Shown here: positions 45,796 through 60,720 of the stretch, piece by piece | Position numbering within the stretch: the first letter of the stretch is position 1 | Layout: each line of letters starts with the position of its first letter | From: Apostichopus japonicus | Lineage: Eukaryota > Echinodermata > Holothuroidea > Aspidochirotida > Stichopodidae | Reading direction: 5' to 3' | DNA: 64,000 nt | NCBI RefSeq assembly: GCF_037975245.1 | Contig: NC_092570.1 | Span: forward strand, 2,005,501 to 2,069,500 | Translations under genes and position numbers: made by a program | The notes under the pieces: generated by a model | The model's database searches: none | Seen by the model: only the letters and a program-made list of their open reading frames with translations | What the model was told of the DNA's origin: nothing

Positions 45796-48700
45796 TACCA
45801 ATGTCTGTCAGTGCCTGTGCAGTGATCTTCATTTCCTTCTCCTGTCTGGTTCGAGAGTATTCTACGCTCATTCTCTGCTTTACCTGGATCCACAAATTAA
45901 TCTCTCTGTAATTAGCTTGAATACTGCTGTGACACGGCAGAGACCTGCTGGTTAAAAAGCCTCTTTGTTTCTGAGAGATATGAAATGGGAAGACATTCAA
46001 TAGCTTCACCAATGTGAGTTTCTGAAGTGTCCTTCACGTTTTATGTAAAGTTACTGATTTAAACATCTTACAGATGTAGGGCAACAGCAGTACTGTGACA
46101 CAGCAATATTACGCTTTATTAATGTTTATATTTTGGTCACAGATCGAGCTTGGATGTCGTAAACTAGCTATGTTCACAAGAGTTTAAAGCAAAGTAGCAT
46201 AATGCACCAGATATTTTGTACTAAACCATAATGTTCCTTTTTCATAAGTTTTTTTTGGGGGGGGGGCGGGGGGAGTGGGTAAAGAATAATTGTTGTTTAC
46301 TTTGATATCTTACCATTGTATGTTTTTTACTATTATTTATTTTCTTTTTTGTTTAATATGTTGTTGGAAAAAAAGATGATTGCTTATCTCACTGGTGAAC
46401 ATGTTGGATCAATAAAGCTATTAAATGACTTATAGAGCTGTAAGTAGTCTTACTCTGGGTACCTCCACTCAAATGACAATTTTCATAAATAGCAATCTTT
46501 ATAAATAGTGTACAAGATATTTAATATTTTGCCTAAAATCATCCAAACTTAATTTTCCCTCGTGTTTGGCCAAGAAATATACATCAATTATCAAGATTTG
46601 GTATCTTACAGATTTGAAATATATTTGTGTTCTTCTGGACATCTGAAACATCCTTCACTGAAGTGAAATTTTCATTCCTGTGACTATTAAAATGCTTTAA
46701 AAATTCCTACATTCATTCTGCAGGGTAAACCTTAACAAAACCTGCACGACCAAATGATGCAATCACATGTACAAATATGTACAGCATTTATATATTTATA
46801 CACACACAATTGAGAGGAACATCGTCTAAACAGATTTCACCCAACAGCTGCCGCCAGCGGAAATAGCTCGGACATGACAGAGATAGATATACGCTTATTT
46901 TAGCTTCTTCAAAATGTCTCTGCGCTATTTCTCTTTTCCGAGTTGCACCGTTTATACTAGATGGCTCCCCAAAGTTATTTACATTACGCATCCCTGCCAG
47001 CACTTGGTTTGTTTATGCTGGCTGGCGATGTAAATCATGAACCGTTACTTGAGAGCATGTACTGGCTGAGAAGGTGCCTCCCTCAAAGCTAAACAGTCAT
47101 CTGCATAGATTGTGCCAATTGTCGAGGAGTTCAGAGAATATGACGTGACAGAATTTTTTTCGTTAGCCTGAGACTTACAAATGTACTCCTCCTCGTCCAA
47201 GTGCAAAGATTGAAGTCGCGTGGAATATGAAGGACATAAATTTTTGGCAAATTTGGTACCTTGATGACATAAAGTTTATGCATATATACCTTGGCCAGTG
47301 TTTAGGTGAACTGAGCTGAAATTTGTGTTGTTTCTGAACATTTCAAATATGTCAGAATATTCCAAAGGAAAACAAAATTGGTATTGTAGGGGGCAGATAA
47401 TATTCAAGATAATATTCCTGAACAATTTCCCTCCCTCTCCCTCTATCTACATATACATACAGACATATGTTGTAATAAATATATCACTTGTAGTGCATTG
47501 ACTTCAGAGAGTACAAAATTGGGTGGAAATGGGTGCACCTTATTATTTGAAATAGTTTTCAGTGGAATTACATCCCAATACACATGTAATGTGGTACCTC
47601 AGGGGTGGTGGGGGGGGGTCGGGACGGTGTAAAAGGCCTTTTCTCTACCAGTGACTGTTACTTTAAAACCTGACCTGAGCTATGGATAGGTATTTAGACA
47701 GTTTATAATATGTCACTCAGATTAAAGGTTGCGAATATTCATATTGTGTCTTACTTTTGAATTAAGGGGAGACTGCCTGAAGTCGACGGTTTAAATCCCT
47801 TTCGTAGACAAACAATTTCTTTTTTGAATGTTCTAAATTTTTTAATTTCCCGTTCAGTTTTCTATGACCGATTTACACAACCACTGAAACGGGGGGGGGG
47901 GGAACTCCCAAACAAAAGAACAAGTAAAGTATAAAAAATATAAATAAAACTAGAAAAGAGGACAAAAAGAAGAGAAGCAATTGTTTTTCTTAGATTACCA
48001 ATCTATATCACATGCAGTGTCCATCCTGACTCTTTGTTCTTTAAATGATATACATGAAACAAAAACAGTTCCATCAAGCATAGAGAAATAGCAGAACCGA
48101 AGAAGAAGAAGAAACAAACAAACAAAATTATCATCATCATCATAATCATCATCTTCTTCCTCGTCACGGTTCTTAATAAATTTGGTCAGGCAGCGTCGTA
48201 ACCACGTTATACGCACCACAGATCATAAATACATACAGCTTAAAAGATGTTACAAAAAAAAACAAAAAAAAAGGAACACACCCGTGACCTATTGCTTAAA
48301 AAATGGGAGAACATTTTTTTATTTTAGTTTTTTTTTATCATTTTTTTTTTGGTTTGTTGTTGTTGTTTTGCTTCTTAGTATCAACTTTTTTAATTCAAAA
48401 AAAAAAAAATTAATAACAATGCCAACTTTTGGCAAATCCCTTGGTCTCTCACTTTGTGACATTTGATCTGAAGAGAAAACAATTGTTGATATTTTTAAAA
48501 CTGATGTTGTCTTCAGTGGAACTTCGTACAGAGTGTTAATATTGATTTTATCGCTGCAAAGTATAACGTCTACAAAACAAGTAGCAATAACTTTGGTGAA
48601 ATACATTGTTCATTGGATTTGCCAAAAGTTGGTTTCTATCTCCAAACTTGATACTATAATAGCAAAATGACTTTATTTTGAAGGAAAAAAAAAAACTTCC

Positions 48701-49239
48701 CTATAGGAGGACATACATATCGATGGTTCCTAAAGAAACCACTTGCTGTATCATAAGTTATTTAACTCACATATTTTTATGCTCTATTTTAACTCCATCC
48801 ACTACGATATAGGGCCTATACAGTAATACATATTCTTCAATTATATGTCTCATACATATTCAAATTTGACATGATGCATTGGATTGCTCACATGAATATT
48901 TAGAGTAACATTGTACTTCTCAATTACACACTATACTAAAAATTCCAAAAAAACCCAGTAAAATCAAGTAATGAAATATGACGATATAACATTGATGAAA
49001 TAATGATGACATCACAAATGGTTTTGGTATTTCAAAAGGTTTTTAAATCTTTCAATTAATAATCAATCGAAAAAATTAAGTGACTGTAGACAAGGCATGC
49101 ATAATAATTAGATCAAGTCAGTTGGAAATGTAGAAAAACAAAGTGCTGGTCACTCAATCGATTTCAACTGCCTTGCTATGTGGAGGGGAATATATGACCC
49201 TTCCCAGGCTAAATCAACTAAATAACATCGCTGATGATA

Positions 49240-49545
49240 TCATCAGTTCATACTCTACCATTGAAGATAATACTTCAGAGTTAATCAATCCATACTCAGG
49301 ATATCAACTTAATACTTCAAAGATATCAAGTCATACTTACTGATATCAATTCATACTCACAAAATTCAACTTAATCCCTCGCCAATATTAATTCATACTC
49401 AGGATATCAACGGAATACTTCTCCGATATCAATTCATACTCACTGATATCAATTCATACTCACAAATTCAACTTAATACTCCACCAATATTAATTCATAC
49501 TCAGGATATCAACTTAATACTTCACCGATATCAATTCATGCTTTT
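49240..49545. repeat. GATATC-rich tandem repeat
   Basis: Units of about 40 bp containing TTCATACTCA, GATATCAA and TTAATACTTC, organised in a longer unit of about 103 bp. Confidence 0.88.
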
Positions 49546-52500
49546 ACTTCCAACTGCGTTCTTTACAAAAACACCAACATTTATAACATGCTTCTTTAAA
49601 AATAATAATAAAAAAAAATAACATGCTGACATGTGCAACATTGATAAAAAGAAAATTGTTAACTCTTGAAATTTTTTGTCCATACAACTTTACACTTTCT
49701 TGAAATGAATATGTATTTATAATATATATATATAATCTACAACAGTTATATAAAAATTGATCAAGAATTGTGATTTATGAGGAAGAATATTTTCTTTTAC
49801 AAATGTGCCGATATCTCTCAGCAATTCTACAGATGTAACAACAACTAAAAAGCCAAACGAAAGGAGGGAAAAAAATGGGATAAATAATGAATGAAGAATA
49901 TAGTAAAAAGGAAAAAATATCAATGTTTTAGTTATAACATAGTACTAGGTTTAATTGTGCAGACAATCTGATGGTGTCACATTATTATGGATTCAACATG
50001 CATGCAAATCTCTTTGACAGTGGAATACCAAAAGCCTGCCCTCTTTCTGTCCATCTACACTGGATGAGTCATTGGAAAGGTTTAAAGGAACATTTCATAG
50101 TTGGTTAATTAGGCTGGATGATAAAGATGATATATATATATATATATAGATATGTAATTGGTATATATATATATATATATAATATATATATAATTGGTGG
50201 AGTTCTATGTTTTTATCTAAAGTACAATTAAAACATTGAATACGAGGGGATGTCTGTACGATCCTATACTGGCTCATTTTTTTACGGCAGAGTAAGATGG
50301 CCTAGCTCACCATCATTATCTCCTTCCAATCCTCTGCAAATTACATCTTAAATTGTGGCAACGGGAAGAGGTGTAAGGAGAATCAATAAACTCTTCTCAC
50401 ACTTCTTCACAACAACCAGAGTTGATTAATATCATGTAGTGTCTTAATATACCAATAAATTACATCTCAATGCTACATTTTTTAGATTACATCCCTTCGT
50501 ACATTTCATTGAAACATTGATCCCCCTCTTCTAGGTGCACACAAATACTGCTTTTCTTTAAAGTACATCCAAATATACAAGTACTTGTTAAACTCTGTAG
50601 TCTGGTACTGACCATCAGAGAGCAAAATTAGGGGGGCTAAATCATTTCAATAATACCAAAATGTTTCAAGGTAACATGTGTACCTTTAGTTTTGAGTCAA
50701 GAGGTATCGTATGGGCCTAGGGAGAACATAAGTCTCCATTCTTCCTCCTTTGTAAAATTTCAAATCACCACTTCTTGATAAAAAACACTTCACTTACACG
50801 ACCCAGTTAATATAATTTATGTTAACATTGCAATCAAAACAGATGCATCCCAAGATATATCTCCAATTTCTTATATTATAAAAAAAAACACTGTCTTTGA
50901 TAAATACTGATTATTTCCCAGGTACATTCTTTTCATCTTTACCCTAAAGCACTATCATAAAATTGCTCATTAAAATTTGAAATAGATATACAGCAACCAT
51001 GTGGTGTTTTTTAATAAAACAATAGCTCTCAGAAATGGAAATGGAATTTTCCATTATTTTCATTGCTTTTTTTTTCATGAAGTAGTGTTACTTCCAACAT
51101 TATGGTCTGAAGTATCTGCTACCAAACAGATATTATTAACTGAAGCAAAAGGATCATAGCCTGATGTCACCGAAAATTCAGTAAAGACTGATTTGGTCAA
51201 ATTGTGTTACTATGGCAACTTGTGAAGATGAAGATTATCCAAAATTATAAAGACCATTTAAGACATTTAAAACTGTCAACAAAATAGAGAGAAACAAATT
51301 GTGTAACATGTTTTTGAAATCAGTTTGCAGCCATTTTGATAAAGCTAGTAGTTTATGAGTAACTACAAAGTCTGTTTATTGAATAGCCAAGGTATTAGTA
51401 TAAATTGGACCTTGCATGAATGTTGAGTACAAACTTTATGCATTTACGGGCATAAACAGCTTTGAATGTAGAGTTTGTGGTAAGCAGAATCCAGGATTTA
51501 CAAAGGAAGCGGGTATGACCCACAGTGGGGTCTTGAAGCCAACTCATAGGTAGGGGATTTGGGGGTCCTGCCTTGAGTTGTGTATGTGAAATGGTGCATT
51601 GTGGCATATCTAGGGTATGAATTACATTTGTGCTTTGGTGATTTTGTTGGGGTTGAAATCTGGGGGGGGGGGATGTTCACTCCCTACCATACCCAGTATC
51701 TGTGCCTAGTATGATCAATCCCCAGTTACCACCCACAATGATAGGAGTGATAAATGCAAGCCTTACCAATATAACTTGTAGTACCCCAAAATGATGATTC
51801 AATAGTAAACCAATTCAAATAGTAAACTGTGCATCCTTAGATTGCATCCAATCCCCAACCCTACTGCTCCACTTTATCTTGACTTTCATCCTTCCCTTTA
51901 TTGATATGATTTTAATCACTGGCAAGAATGTACCTTCAAACCATTTGTTTTAAAGTTTCCATGAAAACACATCACTCTCATCAATATTCCATTAAATTTC
52001 AACGAAATATTTAAAAAAAAACATGACAATGTAATCGTGCTGGGGTATCTGGAAGACACCACTGGAAATTAATAAACTGATTAATTAACTGAAAGCACCT
52101 TTTATAATTGGTTTTCTCCTCCACCAAAAAAAAAAATCAAGACTGATAATTTTCTTTAAAAATTGCATATTATTGACCTTTGACCTATAATGCCACTATA
52201 TCTGTACATAAGTCTACTGGCACACATCCCAACACATATATGCTTTGTAAAATTGTTTTTTCAGAGAATCTGTGGATATAAATTAACCCAATGATACCAC
52301 CAGTGGATAACTGGGATGGGTCCATGGACCAAACTTTAGGTTGTGGAAGGCGCAGATATGGGGAGCGGGGGAAGGAGGGGGATAGCTCCCCAGTAGCGGA
52401 TAGTCCAGCCTCTAATTTATTTCTTATCTTGATATTATCAATGAGGGGAGGGGGGGGGGGTTGGGAAAGGAGCAGATAGCAGATTATTAGCTGTCGTAAT

Positions 52501-53229
52501 TTGATTTTAATGATAACATTCTCATACTTATTGACTAAAAAGCCAATCAGGGCATGTACATTAATACACTTGCTAGAAATGGCCAGAATCTTCTTCTACG
52601 GCCAAACTCACAAGGTAATTCAATGAAGGGCAGAGTAACAGCAAGATGTCTTAACAGAATGCCCCTATAAACTTAGTATCGACTTTACGAACCTCTGGAC
52701 AGTATGAAAATCACAATTCAAATTTTTAAAATTCATTAGACTATCTCATATATATATATATATGTAATAGCAGAAAAGTCCAAAGTAACATATTTCTCTG
52801 AGGGGGAAACTCTTTCAAAGACAGAGATATGTAAATAAATATTGCAAGAGAAGAACAAAATGATATGAATACCAAAGCTCAGAAATCTATGAATATTCAT
52901 TTATTCATTATTTAACTGTGGGAGGAATTAACATCAAATCAGTCATGACCAAATTCTTTCTTTCATGTACTTCCTGTCCGTGATTCACATGTTGAACTCA
53001 TCAGGAAAACATTTTTTTTTAAATTTGAAAAGACATTTACTCAGTATACATCAGATTAAATCCGCCCAGCATATAAGATATTCCTTGATCTATCCTCAAA
53101 TCCTTACAAAAGGTCAATCTTGTTGCTTACAACCTTGATGAATATGCATGAACCATTTATTCTGAATGTTCTGTGACCAATGAGTGGCGCACAATGTTAT
53201 CCATCTTGATTAATATTCATAAAGGGGAT

Positions 53230-53560
53230 CTAATCTGTCATGTTTGTGAGTAACTGTGATCAACATTGACTGATCAATGCTTGTTATTAAATATGACAAT
53301 GTCATTCATATTCATGAATATTTAAATAATATATCTAAAACTGTTATGTTTCTGATCAAGAATGATGAACATTGATTAATCGATGCTTGTTGTTAAAATA
53401 TGACAAAGTCATTCCATATTAATGAATATTTAAATAATACATCTAAACTTGTTATGTTTCTGATCAAGAATGATGAACATTGATTAATCAATTTTCAGTA
53501 GTGCATATGACAATACTGCAGGTTCATATTAATTATTCACCTTCATGAATATTCATGAAA
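53230..53560. repeat. 107-bp tandem repeat, three units
   Basis: Copies around 53258, 53364 and 53472, each with GATGAACATTGATTAAT-like, ATATGACAA and ATTCATGAATATTTAAAT lines. Confidence 0.88.
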
Positions 53561-56259
53561 ATCTAATTAATGTGTCATGATTGTGATCTGTCATTTCTTT
53601 TTTTTAATGATCATCCGATGGCTGTCACCATGCTATCACACTTATGATTTAATAAAAAGGATACATCCTAATTCCACGAACATAAGAACACACTTCCACC
53701 ACATATATCCTTTACAACATTTCTCACGGATATTGCCCAGCGAGGGTGTGGATATGGCTGCTCATTGGGTATGGCTGCTCATGACATCATGAATATTCAA
53801 CAAACCAAGATTAACTGCCGAGACCAAAAATGAAAGATATTAGGAAAACATGGAAGCTCCTAACCGATATTTCTTTTACACCCCAAGATGGTTTTGAGAG
53901 TCTCGATTCCCTTTTCACGAGTTTTATGAGAAGAATCAACAAACAGCCATCATTTCTCTTGGATAGTGAAGGATTCGAAAAAAAAAGGAAAAAAAAAATT
54001 AAAGCCAAAGAGAGAGAAATGGACTAATAATAAACAATGACGAACCACACACGTGTACCACTCAATAATTAATGACGAAAGTGACGGAGAGAGCATGCAT
54101 AAAGTGCAGACAATATATATATATGTATATACATATATATATATATATAGATACCTAAGTGTACTTTTAATACTACGATAGAAAGGCTATATATAGATTA
54201 TGTTACAAGTCCAATTATGAACATATAGGCAGGAGACCAGCTCGTTAATGAAGATGCTTCTTTTTTCCTTTATCTCTTTTTTTTTTTCCCTCTTTCTTTT
54301 TTCATTTTTTTTATTCTTTTTATACAAGTTTTACATTTTTTACACACAATTTCAGAAGAATCAGAAGAAAAGAAATAAAGTTAAAAGAGGAGAAGAAGAA
54401 GAAGACGAAGAAGAAAAAAAGAACGAAAAAACTCAAAGAGCGACTTTACAAAGTCAAGTAGAAAAGAAATATTTTGTACTTATTAGAAACATTTATATAT
54501 ATCAAACCGAAACCTTCACTATAAACTCTTTTCTCTTTCTTTCTTTCTCTCTCTCTTTGCCCTGAAAATTCATAGAAAACACTTCAAATTTCTTACAAAT
54601 AAGATGAAGGGAATTTTCCCTCCTTGTCCCTGCACTTATTTTTCTTCAGACCAAATATAAATCCAATAAAACCAGAAATAAGTTACTATGTTTGTTAACA
54701 CTCAATCAAGCATGAGATATGTTTTGATGTTAAGGTAGGATCTTAGAAATATACGCACTGTGTTTGTAAATTTTCATGTCAGTAGCCATTTAACATTGCT
54801 GGTGTGTCCAAGCACCTGTGCCGAGGGACCACTGCTGTGAGAAACTAACTTTGAATGGTCTTTAGGATATTATTGACCAATACTTTTTGATGATGGTCAC
54901 GTTGAAATTGAATGTTAGAAGCCTAAACACTATTATTATGGGCTGAGCATGCCAAGCATCAAATGTACCTATTAACAACAGCAACTATTTCATTTTTATG
55001 GAGGGTGGAGGAAGTTGGTGAGGATTTTCTTAGATATTATATATGTGATTTTCAATTCACTGTCAATGGGCAAGTGGTACTTGAGGTATTGATATGATAA
55101 TAAATTGACAAGTTTTTTCAAGGACAAAATAAAACTGTTGAAAAGATCAGTGACTTGCACTGGAATTCAAAGGACGCGGAGGGGGGGGGGGGGTGGAGAG
55201 GGGTGGATTTCCAAACACCCTTGATTGAACTTCCCTCCCCAATGATGATGGAGGTTGGGGGGGGGGGGGGGGAGGGAGGGTAGAGTCACTGATACAACTA
55301 AACACATTATCATGATTTTTCTTGTCATCACAAAGAAGTGACAAAGCAATGATTTCTCAGTGTCACATCCGTTGCCATGATTTTTTTATCCATTTCTATA
55401 GAAATTCGTTCATTCTTGCTCTACAATTATAACGATCTTGTTTATCACTTTCAAGAATATTTACCTACACATTTATAAAGAGTGACACAGGTTTAAGATT
55501 ACAGTGGGCATGCTCTGTGGTATAGCCTAATAAATTTATTCCGAGAAATTTACGGTGATAAAATTCAATTTCCTACCCCGCCTCCCAGAGGAATATTTTT
55601 CTTAATGACGTGTGGAGAATATTTTTATCCGAATCTGAATTTATTTTGCATTCAATCTTTCCCTGTAGCAGAGATACTACCTGTGCCAGTATAAGTCATA
55701 TCTTCATGATAGTTCTCATTGATATTGGTTTATACCTCATTCCAGAGATTTAGGAGCTGATATTGAAAACATTTTAACACATAGCAGTCATTCCATCACC
55801 ACATGGTGTTAGTTCTATATTGCCCCTCCCCCTCCTCTTACTCTCCCCCTCCAAAGTTTTCCCACTGTAAATGGGTGGGACAGTGGTATTGTTAGCCCCC
55901 CCCCCCCCCTCCACTCAATGACAACATATATCTTTTGGTTGAGATGATTTTTGTAAGAGACTGTTTTTGTATATATTTCCAATCAAGTAAGTTGAGAGAA
56001 ATTGTCCCTAGACTAAGATATTTTAAGGAGGTTGCAGCCCATGTGGTAGAGGGATTTGGGATCCACTCTTCTCCCACCTCCCCTCCCTCCTGCAGAAAAA
56101 AAAAGTAAAAGATTTTCATGTCAGATGTTGAATTCTGGGGCATATTTAGACTATGAATTTGGTCTATAATTAGCTTTTAAACACAAGGTTTCCCTAATAC
56201 TTACTGTTGGTTTTTCGTGTGAGGTTAAAAAGACCCCCCCCCCCTTAATGCCAGGTATA

Positions 56260-56920
56260 AAAGGTAATTATTATGTGAAAGCAAATTTCAAAGTGCCAAT
56301 TACTTGAGTTACATGTTATTATTCCACTTAAGTAATATGTAACATATAAAGGCCCTCTTGAGTATGATCATTATAAAATAACCCTCTTTTTGTAATAATT
56401 TAATAATGTCAATATATATAGCAACCCACTTCAGTAGTAACTTCATATAATAGCCCCACGTGAATAGATAAAACTATGTAATAATTAAGTTAACCCTGTT
56501 GAATGGTAACATTATGTAATAAACCCACTGGAGAAGATAACATTATGTAACAGCTCACTTGGGTAAACCACACTATGTAATAAGCAAACCTGTTGAATAG
56601 TAACATCATGTAATAAAACCCACTAGAGTAGATAAATATTATGTAATAGTCCACCTGACCTAATGCTATGTATGACCCACTTGGGTATAATCATGATGTA
56701 ATGGCATTCTTTAATCTTATTTTTATATGTAATAACTGACTTTCTGACTGACTATTAAACATTACGTAATATCTATACCAAACTGAGCTTTGGACATGAA
56801 ATAATCCACCTGTCTAGAGCTAGTAGTAGTGATGTAATAACCATATGAACAGCCTAATGTAGTAATACCAACTTGACTAACATATATTGTAATAGGTGCC
56901 TATAACATCTGTGTTGTTCA
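56260..56920. repeat. Degenerate TATGTAATAA-based tandem repeat
   Basis: Irregular units of about 35-45 bp built around ATTATGTAATAA, CCCACTTG and GAATAGTAAC. It is strongly diverged, so its edges are approximate. Confidence 0.75.
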
Positions 56921-57232
56921 TTCACACATATTATAATAACTCCCAAGGTTACCTGAACTTGTTTGTGTAGAAATCCATGTTATCTAATATAAATCTCATG
57001 TCTGCAGTTAGGTGGTGGTGGTGGTGGAATCATTGATGATATCAAGACTGGATTTACATTATAAACCTAATAGCCAGTTACTATAGTCATCATACTACTG
57101 TAGATAGTAGATATCTAGATATCTGTGTGAGAAAGAAGAAGAAGTCCCTGGGAAGTGGGGGAAGGGTTGTAGCAAGAAATAAAACCTTTCTAAATCTTAG
57201 GATACAAAAACCAGGTTGTGCACTAAGAGTGA

Positions 57233-57690
57233 GTATAGTCAGTAGCTATATAGTCCTCTTTTAGCTATATAGTAAACTATATAGTAAACTATAGAGCTAT
57301 ATAGTAAGCTATATTGTAAGCTATATAGCTATATATAGCTTTATATAGCTATATATATATTGCTATATAGAAAGGTCAGTAGCTATATAGTCCTCTTTTA
57401 GCTATATAGTAAGCTATATATAGTAAACTATAGAGCTATATATAGCTATATTATAAGCTATATAGCTATATATAGCTATATATTGCTATATAGCTATATA
57501 GAAAGGTCAGTAGCTATATAGTCCTCTTTTAGCTATATAGTAAGCTATATAGTAAGCTATATATAGTAAACTATAGAGCTATATTGTAAGCTATATTGTA
57601 AGCTATATAGCTATATATAGCTTTATATAGCTATATATATTGCTATATAGCTATATAGAAAGGTCAGTAGCTATACAGTCCTTTCCAAAA
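57233..57690. repeat. Palindromic AGCTATATAGCT satellite with higher-order units
   Basis: Made almost entirely of AGCTATATAG permutations, many being perfect palindromes. A non-palindromic spacer (CAGTAGCTATATAGTCCTC) restarts the pattern at 57240, 57377 and 57508, with a variant at about 57665, giving units of 131-157 bp. Confidence 0.93.
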
Positions 57691-60600
57691 TGGCTGCCGC
57701 ATAGTAAGGTACATTTTATCTTCATTTTATCTCTCATTCGCTGTAGTTCATACTGCACACATGAGCAAGTACCTCTCAATTAATACTATCATTGAGAGTA
57801 CATGAAACGGATGATATTTAGTCGGGTGTGTGAATTATGCTAATTAGATACAATTTAACAAAGGTATTACAAGGTAACATAAACATATTGAGAAATAAAT
57901 ATAAATCCTCTCGTTAATACAAAAGTTTAAAGTTAAAGCTTTTACGCTAAATGTTTTTCGTTCACCAACTGCGACTTCAAACTTACGGAAAGGAAAAGGG
58001 AAAAAAAATATATAAGAAAGCACACACTTAAACCATTGGTGTGGATATGATGTTTTAAAGGAAACATACATACAGATAAAAAGTAATAGTAATAAAAAAT
58101 ATGACAAGGAGATAAAACTTATAACATGGAAGCCACAATAGGTAACTTATATTTAATCATAAAAAAAAACATAACTTAAGAATAGGAATAAAAGATTAAA
58201 TGTTCACATTTAGAAGACAAGAGGGAAATAGAACAACAACATAAAAAAAATGCATATATATTATAAATCATTTTATAATATCTGTAAAACTTGTTGACCA
58301 TTGTTTATGGCTTTAACTGTATCACACAAAAATGATGGGGGGCAATCTTCAAACTTTTTTTTCTTCTGGTGCAACACTTTGTGACCAAAACGTTTATAGA
58401 ATCTTATAATTAGGGATCTTCATTGTTTATGGGCTAAACTAATCAATTATTTTGGTGTTTTAACATTTAAAATCTATCATTTTCCTTTCTCTCAGCAAGA
58501 CCATTATCGTAATCATCATTATCATGCATCATTGTAATCAGTGTCGTTGAGCAGGGTAGTATAGCTGCTAAGCTTGACAAGCATTCTAAAGTTGAAGTTT
58601 CAAGATTCAGTAATATTAGGGAATCTAAGCTATACCCAAAACATCAATACATTGATTGACAGTTCTGTGCCTTAGAAGATAAGTTCTGGTCCGATGTGCA
58701 ATCGTTTGATGAAGCAAAATTATATCATCAATATGTAATACCGAGTATACTTGTACCATGCACAACACTGTGTAGGTAGCTGTATAGGCCTAGAGCTTTC
58801 ACTTGTGAGGCGCAACTACCATGAGTAGACTACAATGTTACATATTCTGTCCAGGTGGTGTGGTGAAGTGGGGGGGGGGAATGATCTTTCCTCCTTGATT
58901 TAAGTACCCCTAGAAGTATATGTGGTTGTATTCCCTTGTAAGCTTTGCACCATACATGAGGGTTGTATACAGATAGCTTCAAGCAGCTTCAAACATAACC
59001 AACATTCCTTGTACTTTATAATTCTTTGACAGCAGTAATGCCAGCTTGTATGTTCGATGTATCTAACGTATCTAAAGCAACATTTAATCTCCCCCCCCTC
59101 CTCCCTCCTCCTCTCCCCTCCCCTGCACATTCTCTCTTCCCCCTCCACTTGTTCTCTATATGTCTTTGTAATGCCAATGCCCAATGCCCACCCCACCTGA
59201 CCCCCCCCCCACATGATGTCATCCTCATTGTAGTAGTTTCATTTCTACAAGGCTGGTCTATGCAATGTGATGAAAGTAAAGCTTCTAGTGCGAGTAAATG
59301 CATGTATATATATATTGCTACATTATATGTACTTTGCTAAAAAAAAACAACTTGTGGAGAATAAATGGAATTTGACATCCAGCTATATCTTGCCTTCCTT
59401 ATTTCCTTTTTTCTCTGCATCATACTCTTCAGATTCCTTGACGAAAAGTTTTGATCTATTTGTGAAATGCTTCAACAACTGCAATCATTTGTAAGTCCAT
59501 GAATGTACTTCAATATCATTACCATGGCTGCATGTGATGCTATTGAGAGCTAATATACGTCACTGTTAGCCAAAACATGAGAACGCGATCCACTTCAGTT
59601 ACAAGTCTTTACTGTCTGCTATGTCAAAATCAAGACAAAACTGATTCACAGACTTACTTCTGTCATGATATAGATAGTAGTAGTATAAGTAGTAGTTGAG
59701 TACACCCTCATTGTATGAGCTCGTCTTGGTCAGCCCCGGTAGTATTGCATTTGAAAATGTCTGTGTATGCCACTGTTACAAAACTTTCATATTCATTTCA
59801 TTGTAATATTTAGCATTTAATTTTTCTCTATAGAAGTATGAATTATCTTGATAACTATCCATCACATGTAATGATCCAAAATTGAGCCTCCCCACCCCCC
59901 CCCCCAAAATGAATCTAGAACACTTGCTTCTACTTTGCAAAAAAAATAGAAATTGTGTTATAGCAATTACTTGTTTTGCAGCACTGAATGTGACAGATAT
60001 TACAAACATTTAAGATTAAAGTAACTGAAGAGTTGAATGCTTTAATTGGCATCGTTAGTGTTTCTTTGGAGGGCGCCCTCATATCCGCTTGTATAGAGCC
60101 AACAAATAATCTCACCATATCTGCTAGATGTCAAATTATGATATTAAAATGCTAAAATGTGCAAGTTATGAGTAGGTAACAAACTTATGTTATCTCAAAT
60201 ATGTTACTCTTTGTGTGAATTAGAGAATGTGCAGCACTTTACCCACAAGTGTCTGTCAGATATTTACCAAAGGACTTCTCAGTGATTTCAGAGACTGCAG
60301 AACAAGAAAGGACCAATGATATGAAGAGCACCCTCTGTTGATTTAGGGCATGGCTAGAAATCCCCATTGGCCACCACAAAAATGACTGGACTAACCCATT
60401 GATCTTTATGACATACAGAAGATACCATCTTAGTTGAGACTCTACTCCACTGACATTGGACGAGGGGGGGGGGGGGGATTTTCAAAATAGGAAAGTTTGT
60501 GTCCTACAAATTTAATGTATGATTAGCTGATATTTCCCTACTCTACAAAGTTACCACCAGGTTACTAGTAACTGTATACAACATTTCCACACAAATAGTA

Positions 60601-60720
60601 TACAGACTGATAAATGTGTAACAACTGTTTAACAACGATCTACAAATGTATGTCAATAGACAGACATCTGCTGAGAGTATAAGCTTTTTTTTGCAATCTT
60701 CCTCGGGGAACATTTTCTAT

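Larger units (their letters stand above)
40104..46416 (+). other. Downstream of MPI: possible long 3' UTR or intergenic DNA
   Basis: No coding region was recognised. Canonical AATAAA signals lie at 41451-41456, 44656-44661, 44719-44724 and 46411-46416. The last, in CAATAAAGCTATTAAATG, looks most like a real mRNA end. The stretch also contains an inverted-repeat element (42732-43084), a SINE (44760-45081) and a tandem repeat (45530-45795). Which signal MPI uses cannot be told from sequence. Confidence 0.4.
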
